Assembly: GCA_963847085.1 (NCBI GenBank)
Contig: CAWJYO010000010.1
Coordinates: forward strand, 186,001 to 250,000
Source of the DNA: Ilyomonas sp963847085
GTDB taxonomy: Bacteria; Bacteroidota; Bacteroidia; Chitinophagales; Chitinophagaceae
Direction of reading: 5' to 3'
Length of the DNA: 64,000 nt
Each line of letters starts with the position of its first letter. Positions within the stretch are counted from its first letter, which is position 1. A program made the position numbers and the translations under genes. Shown one piece after another: positions 46,902 through 55,956 of this stretch. The notes beneath the pieces were generated by a model. The model searched no databases, was not told where the DNA came from, and saw only the letters and a program-made list of their open reading frames with translations.

Positions 46902-47750
46902 TTAAAATGCTGCATCATAATACAATGCCGCTGCGCCCAAAATACCGCTGTTTTGTAAGGCGGATACTTCTATTCTGATGCGTTGTGCCGATTTTGGATA
47001 GAGTAATGTTTTAATCTCTTCCCACATTTTCTTTTGAAAGAATGGGTAAGCCAAACGCACGGATCCTCCCAAAATGATGAGTTTCGGGTCATAGGCATAC
47101 ATTACCATTTTGATGGCATGGCCGATATGTGTTCCTAATTCTGAGTACAACTCTAATGCATGTGCGTCGCCCCTCTTTGCATCCTCAAACACCTTTACAC
47201 CATCGAGCCCATACACGTTTTGAAAAAAGGAACCACTGCAGTAATATTCCAATATCGCATCCCTGTAATTGATTAAGCCAAATTCACCCGCCCCACAATT
47301 AAAGCCAGCATATAATTTATGATTGATAATGACGCCCGCACCCAAGCCTGTGCCCAATGTTAAGCCAAGCATAGCATTAACGCCTTTACCCTTACCAAAA
47401 TAATATTCGCCTACGGCAAAGCAATTGGCATCGTTATTTACAAAAACCGGGATACGATACCTCGCTTCCATCCATTTCTTTAAAGGCACTTCTTTCCAGG
47501 AGGGTATGTACAGCACATCATAAACAATTCCTTCGGTAACATCCACTACACTGGGTACGCCTATACCTATCGCTTTTACAGAATCATCAATCAAAGCATC
47601 CACCACTCCATAAATATCATTGAGTACTTCCTCAACCGAACCATTACTATGAATGCGTGCTGAAACGATGTCTGATAAAGCGCTGCCAGTTACTACTGCA
47701 CCACGTATGTTTGTTGCACCAAGGTCTATTCCTATAACTTTCGTATTCAT
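46902..47750 (-). CDS. ROK family sugar kinase (glucokinase-like)
   Basis: Protein of 282 aa. The phosphate motif GIDLGATNIRGAVV is at residues 7-20. The substrate and catalytic region is VFVNNDANCFAVGEYYFGKG, and the second phosphate motif is GLTLGTGLGAGVII. The usual CxCGxxGC zinc motif is replaced by AGEFGLINYRDAILEYYCSG, a variant present in a subgroup of ROK kinases. It is 66 bp downstream of the GH144-like gene on the same strand, so it probably phosphorylates glucose released from that glycan. Confidence 0.88.
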   Translation of the reverse strand: MNTKVIGIDLGATNIRGAVVTGSALSDIVSARIHSNGSVEEVLNDIYGVVDALIDDSVKAIGIGVPSVVDVTEGIVYDVLYIPSWKEVPLKKWMEARYRIPVFVNNDANCFAVGEYYFGKGKGVNAMLGLTLGTGLGAGVIINHKLYAGFNCGAGEFGLINYRDAILEYYCSGSFFQNVYGLDGVKVFEDAKRGDAHALELYSELGTHIGHAIKMVMYAYDPKLIILGGSVRLAYPFFQKKMWEEIKTLLYPKSAQRIRIEVSALQNSGILGAAALYYDAAF

Positions 47751-47816
47751 TTTTTGCTTTTACTTTACATGACCTTTGGTGAACAATGATTGAAATAGCA
47801 ATGTAAGCCCGATGGT

Positions 47817-49250
47817 TTATCCTTTTATCCATTTGCTTTTAAATCCTAATTTTTTCAAGCCTCTTTGTATATCAGGGTCATTCATAAATAATTTCCAAAT
47901 CAAGCCGGTACGATAATTTTCTATCATCACTACAATCGGCCCCTGGTCAATAGCCAAATGTGTTTTCGCATACCAGTTATGCGATTCACTAAAGCCGTCC
48001 ACAAAGCCATAGGAACTCCATATTTTATCGCCCAGGTCATAATAAAAATGTTTCAATGCCTGCATCGAATATTGTGGTGTATAAGGAAACGATGATAAAG
48101 ATGCTGTCGGTTGTATCACTCCTCTGTCGTCTTCCGGACAATGTGCTACATAGCCTTTCCAACTGTCGCCTGCAGTAAGCCCCCAGCAGTTCTCACCATA
48201 GCCCTTATAATGTTTTGGATTTTCAATACAATACGCCCTGTTAATGAGTGTATGATTTTTTGTTTGCAGTGCATAATCAATACCATGATCATCTTCTAAT
48301 CCGTTGGGATCAATACCCATGTAAGTGTATTGTTCAAAAAAAAGTGGCCCGCCTTTCTCATAATTACCTAAGGGAAGCTGATAATTATAATAAGATTTAC
48401 CATTTTTCCAGCCGCCTGATTTAACCCAACAGTTTTCATACAATTCTTTGGAAATGGAATGCGAAGGTGATGCCGCAGCGATAATGTAAGTGATTAACGC
48501 CTCATCATAACCAAAAACCGGAAAGTTCATGTCAAAATCGTTTCTTGGGCTCCAATGCCAGTATAATGTTTTAGTAGTGCCGTTGCTATGCCAATTCCAG
48601 TCAGCTACATCCCACATTTGCTGCACCCGTTTCCTGAAATATCTTTCCTGTAAAGTATTCCCGTTAAAATAGGCCTTTGCGGTAAGCAAACCCATCATGA
48701 GGTAAGATGTTTCTACAATATCGGCACCATCATCAAGTCTGCCAAACTGGATCGTTTCTCCTGTAGCCCCATTGATAAAATGCGGATAAATGCCATGATA
48801 GCAATCGGCTTTCGCTAAGAAGTCCACTATTTTTATCAGTCGCTTTAAAGCAGTGTCTTTGCCAATCCATCCCCGGCTCACAGCTACTACGGTTGATAAA
48901 ATTCCCATTCCGCTACCGCCTATAGCACAAGCCTCAGAACCAAAAGTTGATTGGCTAAGGTTCGGCTCATCATCTGCTTCATTAATATAATCCCAGTAAT
49001 ATTCTGCTTTAACTGTATTGTCCCTCTCTCTGGCCAGTCCGCTAACGGGATGAGCAAAATTCCAGAAATACCTGAACGTTTGTCGCTGTACGATATCAAG
49101 TAAAAGGGAGTCACTGATATTTTTAATGATGCCAACCGGCGCAATAGGATTTTGCGTTAATGGCATTCTGGTCGGGCTGTTTTTGTTTTGAGCAAATACT
49201 GCTGATGTCAGTAGTAAACAAAGAATGGCGTAGCAAGTTTTCTTTTTCAT
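47817..49250 (-). CDS. Exported glycoside hydrolase, GH144/PF10091 type
   Basis: Protein of 477 aa with signal peptide MKKKTCYAILCLLLTSAVFA, starting at 49250. Body motifs match the PF10091 glucoamylase-like family: LLDIVQRQTFRYFWNFAHPV, ACAIGGSGMGILSTVVAVSR, HYYN-like KSYYNYQLPLGNYEKGGPLF, GDSWKGYVAHCPEDDRGVI and DGFSESHNWYAKTHLAIDQG. Characterised GH144 members, including one from Chitinophaga, are endo-beta-1,2-glucanases; the exact linkage here is not certain. The ROK kinase follows and the deaminase-like gene precedes it. Confidence 0.85.
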   Translation of the reverse strand: MKKKTCYAILCLLLTSAVFAQNKNSPTRMPLTQNPIAPVGIIKNISDSLLLDIVQRQTFRYFWNFAHPVSGLARERDNTVKAEYYWDYINEADDEPNLSQSTFGSEACAIGGSGMGILSTVVAVSRGWIGKDTALKRLIKIVDFLAKADCYHGIYPHFINGATGETIQFGRLDDGADIVETSYLMMGLLTAKAYFNGNTLQERYFRKRVQQMWDVADWNWHSNGTTKTLYWHWSPRNDFDMNFPVFGYDEALITYIIAAASPSHSISKELYENCWVKSGGWKNGKSYYNYQLPLGNYEKGGPLFFEQYTYMGIDPNGLEDDHGIDYALQTKNHTLINRAYCIENPKHYKGYGENCWGLTAGDSWKGYVAHCPEDDRGVIQPTASLSSFPYTPQYSMQALKHFYYDLGDKIWSSYGFVDGFSESHNWYAKTHLAIDQGPIVVMIENYRTGLIWKLFMNDPDIQRGLKKLGFKSKWIKG

Positions 49251-49400
49251 TATATCAGTACATGTGTGTTCGGGAAATACTTTAAATACAAACCGACACG
49301 ATACAGACTTTTGTTGCAAGCAATGTAAATTGTAAGCATTATTAAACATCACCTTGTTTTAAAAATAAGTTATCAATTAAGAAGATGATTATATAAATTC

Positions 49401-50126
49401 TCATCGCAACTTCATCGCTGCATCTTTATCCAACAACACATAAGAAGATGGCAACGTTTGAAAGATGGACGCAGGCAACTGGTTCGTTATTTCTCCTTGT
49501 AAAGCTCGTGCAATAACATCTGCTTTTTTAATTCCTGACGCTATCAGCATAGGTATTTTTGCTTCCTGTAAATACCTGAGACCAAGCGTTATGCCTTCGT
49601 GCAAAGGAGTTTGCTTCTTAAAATATTTTTGTCCAACACTTGCTGTAACTGCCGCCAGAGGTGCATGATGAGCATATAAGTTAAAATCTGTACCAGGTTC
49701 ATTCAATCCGATGTGGCCGTTCATACCTATGCCTACCAGCATAATATCCAAAGTACCTTTTTCTTTTATGAAATCATCCATTGCTTTACAGGCATCATCC
49801 AAATCATTTGTTTTTGCACTAAAAAACATGAGCTTTTCGGGTTCTATTTGCATAGGTGTAAAGAAATTTTGGTAAAGAAAATTGGTGCAGCTTCCCTCAT
49901 CTTCTTTGCCCATGCCAACCCATTCATCCAGACCTACAAAGTAACATTTGCTAAAATCAATCTTGCCGTTTTGAGCATCGGCTATTAAATATTTATACAC
50001 TCCTACCGGTGAATCTCCTGATGGAAAACATAGTAGAGAATCAGGTTTGAGCTTAATCTGAGCCGTAATCATATCGGCAGCCGCCCTGCACATTTTGTTG
50101 TAATCCGGAAAAGTCAATACTTCCAT
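49401..50126 (-). CDS. nagB: Glucosamine-6-phosphate deaminase
   Basis: Protein of 241 aa that converts glucosamine-6-phosphate to fructose-6-phosphate and ammonia. Motifs: GDSPVGVYKYLIADAQNG, YFVGLDEWVGMGKEDEGSC and the signature IMLVGIGMNGHIGLNEPGTD with the active-site Asp and His. It is short but full-length for this family. The divergent glycosidase gene starts only 57 bp away, so promoters overlap. A dispersed word at 49807 is read as AKTN. Confidence 0.88.
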   Translation of the reverse strand: MEVLTFPDYNKMCRAAADMITAQIKLKPDSLLCFPSGDSPVGVYKYLIADAQNGKIDFSKCYFVGLDEWVGMGKEDEGSCTNFLYQNFFTPMQIEPEKLMFFSAKTNDLDDACKAMDDFIKEKGTLDIMLVGIGMNGHIGLNEPGTDFNLYAHHAPLAAVTASVGQKYFKKQTPLHEGITLGLRYLQEAKIPMLIASGIKKADVIARALQGEITNQLPASIFQTLPSSYVLLDKDAAMKLR

Positions 50127-50183
50127 AGATTTGTTTTTGAATGAATTAATAAGTTTAGAATCGCTTATAAAAACAAATGTGCT

Positions 50184-52718
50184 ATGATTAAAGTTTCTAT
50201 TCGGATATTTCTGTTATTTATTTTTTATGGTTCCATATTGCCAGGCAGTTTATTTTCTCAATCCATTAGGATCAGTGCTGATAAAAACGCCAAAAAAATC
50301 ATCTTCAGCAATGAAAAAATAAAAGCCTTGCTTGATTACAATCAGAAGTTCAATATTTCTTCACTCACTGTAAATGGTCAGCAGGTAATATCCGGAGATT
50401 CAGGAATCTATTCAATGATTGCGACGAAAGATAACATCTATTCAACCTTACATCTTAAAACATCACCTTCTGCCGAAGTAAAAGGCAACACGATAACTAT
50501 AAAAAAAATCATTTATGGCGATAAAGAAAATGGTATAGAAGAAAGCTGGATGATTATACTTACAAAAGATAGTATGAGACTCACTATTAACCGGATTTTT
50601 AAGAACAACATGTTGATTGAAAAAGCTGGCCTGCCCGTGTTCACTTTCAACAGCATTCATACCTGGGAAGGAGCTTATCAGGATTATGGCGGAATCGCAT
50701 GGTTTTATCTTTTTAATAAAAAGCTCGAAACGTATGGTGTGCATAGCAAATCATCAGCATTTTGGAATGCGGCTACTAATAATGGAATGATGATCAATGC
50801 AGATGCAACAGGTAATCAAATAGCAATGGATTATCAGCGTACTGCCACTGATCAACTTGCTTTTCATATTGATATTGCTCCAACCGAATTGATACCGAGA
50901 TTTGATTCAGGAACCAACAGAAGACGGTTTGTCCGCGATACAACTGCACCTGTATGGTCGCCTTACACAATACATTCTGGTACAACGAGCCAATCAATCA
51001 CACTTTCTTATTTTGATTTCGAAAAACAATATGGTCGTGGAAAGTTAGCAGGCGTCAATCAAAAGCAGGTGAGTGCAGTATTGAATACCATTGCAAGAAT
51101 GGGCGTTATAGATAAAGAACATTTTGGTGGCAACAGCTGGCATACACCTTATGGTCCTATTTGTTTGCATGAACAATACATAGCGCAGTTAGGGCTTGCT
51201 ATTGATGATCCAAATTACTTAAGGGGCTATCAGGACTGTCTTGATTTTTACAGAGATCATGCAATAAAGCCGGATGGTCGTGTTTGGCCACGCTGGGCTT
51301 ATACGAACGAAGATGCCATGCCGCATGAATTTAATAAGGAAGGTTTCTACGAAGCGCAATGGGGTTATTTGCTGGATTCGAACCCAGACTATGTTACCAA
51401 TGTGTCAGAGCTTTATGATCAGAATGGTGATATGGATTGGGTAAGAACACACCAGTTGTCATGTGAACGCGCTTTAGACTGGATTATACAGCGCGATAAA
51501 AATAACAATAGCCTTGTTGAAATGATAACAGACAGCACGGCACAAAAAAGAAGCAGTGATTGGATAGATATCATCTGGGCTTCTTACGAAAATGCTTTTG
51601 TAAATGCAAAGCTCTACCACGCGCTCACTCTATGGGCTCACATTGAAGAACAACTGGGCAATACACAAAAAGCAAATGAATATAAAAACTTTGCTGAAAA
51701 GCTAAAGACTACTTTTAATAAACCTGTTGAGCAAGGCGGCTTTTGGGATGAGCAAAACAAATGCTACATACATTGGAGAGATAAAGATGGTTCCCTGCAT
51801 GGACGCAATATGGTGATACCTGTGAACTTTATGGCCATTGCTTACAATATTTGTGATGATGACAGAAGAAAGAAGGCCATTCTGGATGCTATTGAAACAC
51901 AAATGCAAAAAGAAAATCTTTTCTTCTGGCCCTTATGTTTGTATACGTATGCACCCGGTGAAGGAAACGACTGGCAATTCCCTTTTCCGAATTATGAGAA
52001 CGGGGATTTGTTTTTATCGTGGGGCGCACTTGGTGTTCAGGCGTATGCATCTTACAAACCTGAAGTCGCTTTACAATACGTGAAGAATGTACTCCATCAA
52101 TATGCAAAGGACGGGCTTGCTTTTCAACGATATGGTCGTGTGAAACAAAACGGATTGGGAGATGACATTCTCTCTGGAAACAGCCTTTCTGTTATTGGCT
52201 TATACCAAGCTATTTATGGTGTTAATCCTTTGTACAACCGCTTCTATCTGGCTCCTCATATAACACCGGAAATTACGGGTACGAAACTGAATTATAAATA
52301 CCGCAATCTTCAACTGACTATTGATTTAAGCACAGATAAATATGCTGTATCAGATGGGCGTTATAAGATTACGTCAAAGAAACATTTTGGATTTTATAGC
52401 GCAAAAGATACGCTGTATTATTTTGATGGCGCTAATGAAAATGCTTCACTAAAATTATCTGCACAATTCAAAGGCAATACTTCAATCAGTATAAAAAATT
52501 GGGATTCTTCACGATACGAATGGATACAATCATCTACTACACAATTTCCGTCAAACAAGATAAAATACCTGCTATCTGGTTTAAATAAAAACAGTAACTA
52601 TACTATTTTAATCAATAATAAAATATTTAAAAAAGGCAGTAGTGATAGTAGTGGCAATCTTGAATTTGAGCATAGTACAGAGAACACTTCAGAAAATATA
52701 ACCATAACGCTTCAATAG
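50184..52718 (+). CDS. Exported six-hairpin glycoside hydrolase, family not assigned
   Basis: Protein of 844 aa with signal peptide (IRIFLLFIFYGSILPGSLFS). The N-terminal about 290 residues are beta-rich (DYNQKFNISSLTVNGQQVIS; IEESWMIILTKDSMRLTINR). The middle is an (alpha/alpha)6 barrel: FGGNSWHTPYGPICLHEQYI, DGRVWPRWAYTNEDAMPHEF, SSDWIDIIWASYENAFVNAK and GRNMVIPVNFMAIAYNICDD. A C-terminal beta domain ends in Ser/Thr-rich sequence. Alpha-rhamnosidase-like enzymes share this architecture. The short divergent spacer with nagB suggests joint control. Confidence 0.75.
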   Translation: MIKVSIRIFLLFIFYGSILPGSLFSQSIRISADKNAKKIIFSNEKIKALLDYNQKFNISSLTVNGQQVISGDSGIYSMIATKDNIYSTLHLKTSPSAEVKGNTITIKKIIYGDKENGIEESWMIILTKDSMRLTINRIFKNNMLIEKAGLPVFTFNSIHTWEGAYQDYGGIAWFYLFNKKLETYGVHSKSSAFWNAATNNGMMINADATGNQIAMDYQRTATDQLAFHIDIAPTELIPRFDSGTNRRRFVRDTTAPVWSPYTIHSGTTSQSITLSYFDFEKQYGRGKLAGVNQKQVSAVLNTIARMGVIDKEHFGGNSWHTPYGPICLHEQYIAQLGLAIDDPNYLRGYQDCLDFYRDHAIKPDGRVWPRWAYTNEDAMPHEFNKEGFYEAQWGYLLDSNPDYVTNVSELYDQNGDMDWVRTHQLSCERALDWIIQRDKNNNSLVEMITDSTAQKRSSDWIDIIWASYENAFVNAKLYHALTLWAHIEEQLGNTQKANEYKNFAEKLKTTFNKPVEQGGFWDEQNKCYIHWRDKDGSLHGRNMVIPVNFMAIAYNICDDDRRKKAILDAIETQMQKENLFFWPLCLYTYAPGEGNDWQFPFPNYENGDLFLSWGALGVQAYASYKPEVALQYVKNVLHQYAKDGLAFQRYGRVKQNGLGDDILSGNSLSVIGLYQAIYGVNPLYNRFYLAPHITPEITGTKLNYKYRNLQLTIDLSTDKYAVSDGRYKITSKKHFGFYSAKDTLYYFDGANENASLKLSAQFKGNTSISIKNWDSSRYEWIQSSTTQFPSNKIKYLLSGLNKNSNYTILINNKIFKKGSSDSSGNLEFEHSTENTSENITITLQ

Positions 52719-53104
52719 GATGTTTGAAAGAGGGACAGTTTTAGTATAATACAAGTATAAGAACCATACCCGTTCGGAAGATTTTAAAGTGTTCGTAGAG
52801 CAACCTGTTTGTAGCAAAATGATCCAATCATTAATCATCCGGCTCTATCTTATTCATACGCGGCTCCGATGGAGCCGGGTTAACAAGCCAAGATATTCTT
52901 CTACAAACACGCGAGCCCGATGGGTTCAATACACTCTACTTTTGGTGCGAAACCAAACTTCTTTCGAACAGTTGTGGTAGTAGAATTTTCCATCTCAATA
53001 CTGATGATTAAGTTTACATTGTTTATAATCATGCAGATTATCCATAAATTCTTCCAACCGTATTACAGGTACAATTTGTGTTTACATTCTTCAAAAGTTG
53101 TTAC
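52719..53104. repeat. 386-bp non-coding region with repeat units
   Basis: It contains a GGCTCCGATGGAGCC stem (about 52861-52875) and TACAAACACGCGAGCCCGAT (about 52902), flanked by TTCGTAGAGCAACCTGTTTG (about 52793). These are the kind of short GC-stem repeats seen in many Bacteroidota intergenic regions. No gene is seen; the remainder is plain A/T-rich sequence. Confidence 0.5.
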
Positions 53105-53548
53105 ATGAGAAATCTACTGGCAGGCCTTGCCGGCGCTATTGCGCTGAATGTTTTGCATGAGTTATATAGACACTATGACAATGAAGCACCGGAGGTGCAA
53201 CTGATTGGCGAAGAAGCTCTGACCAAGCTGGCAAAAGCGGCTGATATGAAACCTCCCAAAGGTGAGAAATTGTATGGCTATACTTTGGCTGCCGATATTG
53301 TATCAAATGCATTGTATTATTCAATGATCGGCAGAGGCAGTTCCAATTATGTAACGAAAGCAATGCTGTTAGGCACGCTTGCAGGTGTTGGCGCTTTGAA
53401 GCTAACCAAACCACTTGGCCTCAATGATAGACCTGTAAAAAAAACAGGCAAAACCAAATTGCTTACTGTTGTGTGGTACACCAGCGGAGCATTGGTAACA
53501 GCGCTAACACTTACAGCTTTAAACAAACGAAATAATTATCTTAAATAA
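53105..53548 (+). CDS. Hypothetical membrane protein
   Basis: Protein of 147 aa, not recognised. The N-terminus MRNLLAGLAGAIALNVLHEL is a glycine-rich helix. Further hydrophobic stretches (TLAADIVSNALYYSMIG; AMLLGTLAGVGALKL; VVWYTSGALVTALTLTAL) give about four membrane segments separated by short basic loops. The start at 53105 is taken because it opens the first helix. No neighbour informs on function. Confidence 0.65.
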   Translation: MRNLLAGLAGAIALNVLHELYRHYDNEAPEVQLIGEEALTKLAKAADMKPPKGEKLYGYTLAADIVSNALYYSMIGRGSSNYVTKAMLLGTLAGVGALKLTKPLGLNDRPVKKTGKTKLLTVVWYTSGALVTALTLTALNKRNNYLK

Positions 53549-54143
53549 AAAGACTCACACGCCTCTCGCGCAAGCATACCGCTTGTGCGAATCTCATTAG
53601 AGCGTCCGCTCAGATCGTTTCGTTTCTACACAACAACATTTTTTCTTCTTGTTGAAAACTGTGTTTTTTGTTTTGCATGAATACCTGGTAAAACAAAACA
53701 TATATAATCAACAAAAAAGTAAGTTCCTTTACTATACGGAAAGTAAAAAAGGTTTGATTGTAGTGCGTTATAATTCCGGCCAGTTAAAAGTAACTTCTTA
53801 AGCATTCTATAAATCCGGTATTGTTAAACCGTGCAGCGCTGATTTTTCATAAAGCCACGATAAAGAACTGGCAAATATTGAAGGTAAAACTCTTAAAAGC
53901 AATCTAATTTTTAAGGTCGAAACAAGGCTTGTTTTTTAAGGATATTGTTCTCAACTTCATTGTATGCGCACACCATCAATTATGCGATTGAAAAGCACTT
54001 GTTAATGACCTTGTTTGGTTTTGCCCATATTTTGCTGATAGGATTCGATCATATTTTGTTTGTATTAGGGCTTTGTTTGTAGAGTGCCAAAATTTCAGAG
54101 CATAACCACATCTCAACCGAACATCAGCTAATTATTATAGTAT
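53549..54143. other. 595-bp region with gene remnants
   Basis: No intact gene. A 25-codon HupE/UreJ-like scrap lies at 54007-54084. Near 53770 the frame fragment YNSGQLKVTS resembles a MORN-type repeat but is broken by stops within ten codons. A variant of the dispersed word (TTTTGTTTTGC) is near 53677. The region looks like decayed coding DNA. Confidence 0.5.
54007..54084 (+). pseudogene. HupE/UreJ-family remnant
   Basis: The 25-codon ORF reads MTLFGFAHILLIGFDHILFV followed by LGLCL. The pattern GFxHIL-x-GxDHILFVLGL is the conserved core of HupE/UreJ metal-permease-like membrane proteins, whose full proteins are several times longer. No further helices follow in any frame, so only a scrap remains. 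Confidence 0.5.
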
Positions 54144-54926
54144 TTATATCCGATACTCACCTTTAAAAACAGTTACTGCCTGGCCTGCAATGAATACACT
54201 TTCTTCTGACGTTGTTAGCTTTAATATGCCACCTCGTGAAGACGCCTGGTAAGCTATCATATTTGTTTTTGCAAGTTTTTCTGACCAGTAGGGTGCAAGT
54301 GAACTATGAGCTGAACCTGTAACCTGATCTTCCGGTACACCAACGGGAAATGCAAAATAGCGTGAAATGAAATCGTAAGGAGAGGCAGTATCAGATTTAC
54401 TTGTTATGATTACGTTGAATCCTTTCAATTTTTCAAAGTCAGGTTTAAAGTTTCGTACTTCGTTCTCTGAGGTTAATTCAATTAGATATCTATCGTTCGT
54501 ATAAGATACTTTGATAGCATTAGAAAACAGATTTTTTAACTCTTTGGGAAGCTCTGTAAAACTTGATTTGAACGAAGGAAATTGTAATTCTATCCAATTA
54601 TTTTCAAGTTTTTCAACTTTTAAATTACCATTCAATGTTTCAAAAATAATTTCATTTTTGGCAGTGAAATTTTCTTGCCAAAGAACATGTGCAGCGGCAA
54701 GTGTTCCGTGTCCGCAAAGAGGCAACTGCGCTGTAGGTGTAAACCATTGTAATGAGAAATGATCACCTGTTTTCTTTACAAATGCAGTTACAGGGAGATT
54801 GTTTTCAATAGCTACTTGCTGCATTATATCTTGTGAGAGAGTTTCTGATAAAAAACAAACTCCAGCCCCATTTCCGCTAAATGGCTTATCTGTAAAGGCA
54901 TCTACGTGATAAAAAGAAAAAGTCAT
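54144..54926 (-). CDS. PhzF family isomerase-like protein
   Basis: Protein of 260 aa. The N-terminus FYHVDAFTDKPFSGNGAGVC and NLPVTAFVKKTGDHFSLQWF carry the family's catalytic Glu/Asp region. LCGHGTLAAAHVLW and GVPEDQVTGSAHSSLAPYW are the other PhzF signatures. Relatives include PhzF of phenazine synthesis and many isomerases of unknown substrate. It is divergent from the isochorismatase gene, with a paired operator-like site between them. A dispersed word at 54262 is read as AKTN. Confidence 0.9.
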   Translation of the reverse strand: MTFSFYHVDAFTDKPFSGNGAGVCFLSETLSQDIMQQVAIENNLPVTAFVKKTGDHFSLQWFTPTAQLPLCGHGTLAAAHVLWQENFTAKNEIIFETLNGNLKVEKLENNWIELQFPSFKSSFTELPKELKNLFSNAIKVSYTNDRYLIELTSENEVRNFKPDFEKLKGFNVIITSKSDTASPYDFISRYFAFPVGVPEDQVTGSAHSSLAPYWSEKLAKTNMIAYQASSRGGILKLTTSEESVFIAGQAVTVFKGEYRI

Positions 54927-54992
54927 AATTCTGATTTAAGTTTTTATACGTGGCTAAGAAGAGCAAAGATTTACTTTTTGCGCTTTAAAAAA

Positions 54993-55025
54993 CAGATTCA
55001 GTTTTTAAATTATTAACTGTATCAG
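54993..55025. promoter_or_regulatory. Candidate MocR operator 1 (PhzF / isochorismatase)
   Basis: Half-sites CAGATTCAG (54993-55001) and CTGTATCAG (55017-55025) start exactly 24 bp apart with an A/T-rich spacer. The same two-site pattern at the same 24-bp step occurs at 55875-55907 and 58470-58502. Confidence 0.55.
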
Positions 55026-55138
55026 AATCATATTAAATATTAATTATAGAGGAGGAACTGATATGTTCGTTAATGTAATTTCTGATTCTATTTTTTAAAT
55101 CGGCAGTAAATCAATTTTGCGAGAATAATTATAAAAAA

Positions 55139-55720
55139 ATGAGCTTATTTAGAAATGGTAAGACAGCACTGATACTGGTTGACATACAAAAAGGTTTTGA
55201 TAATGTTGATTATTGGGGAGGACAAAGAAATAATACTGACGCTGAAAAAAATGCTGGGCAATTACTTTCCTTGTGGAGAACACACAAGCTTCCTTTTTTT
55301 CATATACAGCATTGCTCCACCAATCCTGCTTCTATACTTGCACCTGGTAATCCTGGTAATGGATTTAAAGAGATAGTAAAGCCCTTGAGTGGTGAGACGG
55401 TGATACAAAAAAATGTAAACAGTGCTTTTATTGGAACAGATTTAAAAGTACTTCTGGATGCAAAAGAAATAGACAGTGTAATTGTGATTGGCTTTACTAC
55501 AGATCATTGTGTTTCTACAACAGCTCGTATGGCGGCAAACTATGGTTATAAAACTTTTGTAGTTTCAGATGCTACCGTAGCCTTTGCAAAAGGAGGAATC
55601 AACGATGAACAATATGATGCTGAAACAATACATCTTACTGCTCTTGCACATTTAAAAGATGAATTTGCAACTATTATTCAAACATCTCAAATTGTAGATG
55701 GATTTGCGAATGAAAAATAA
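55139..55720 (+). CDS. Isochorismatase family cysteine hydrolase
   Basis: Protein of 193 aa. The catalytic Asp is in ALILVDIQKGF (about residue 15), Lys in ETVIQKNVNSAFIGTDL, and the nucleophile Cys in IGFTTDHCVSTTARMAANYG. Family members hydrolyse N-carbamoyl or amide bonds (nicotinamide, maleamate, N-carbamoylsarcosine). It diverges from phzF and faces the decarboxylase gene. A shared operator pattern suggests co-regulation by the MocR protein 3 kb downstream. Confidence 0.9.
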   Translation: MSLFRNGKTALILVDIQKGFDNVDYWGGQRNNTDAEKNAGQLLSLWRTHKLPFFHIQHCSTNPASILAPGNPGNGFKEIVKPLSGETVIQKNVNSAFIGTDLKVLLDAKEIDSVIVIGFTTDHCVSTTARMAANYGYKTFVVSDATVAFAKGGINDEQYDAETIHLTALAHLKDEFATIIQTSQIVDGFANEK

Positions 55721-55874
55721 AGCTTATGAATTGGACTAATAGGCTTGCCTTTCAATCGTAAAATATTATGTCAGTAGTGCTTCCGCAAACGAAATTATTA
55801 CAGGATTATAATATCGGAAACTGAAAGAATTTTAAAAAATTTAGAACGGATTTTTGAAGGTTAAACCGGCAAAT

Positions 55875-55907
55875 CTGATACTGCATAAAATAATAAATCT
55901 GAAACTG
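55875..55907. promoter_or_regulatory. Candidate MocR operator 2 (PLP decarboxylase)
   Basis: On the minus strand the half-sites read CAGTTTCAG (from 55907) and CAGTATCAG (from 55883), again 24 bp apart. The pair lies 49 bp before the decarboxylase ATG. Confidence 0.55.
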
Positions 55908-55956
55908 TTTTTTTCACTTGTCCATTCTCATTTTTGCTTTGTGATAAACTACAAAC

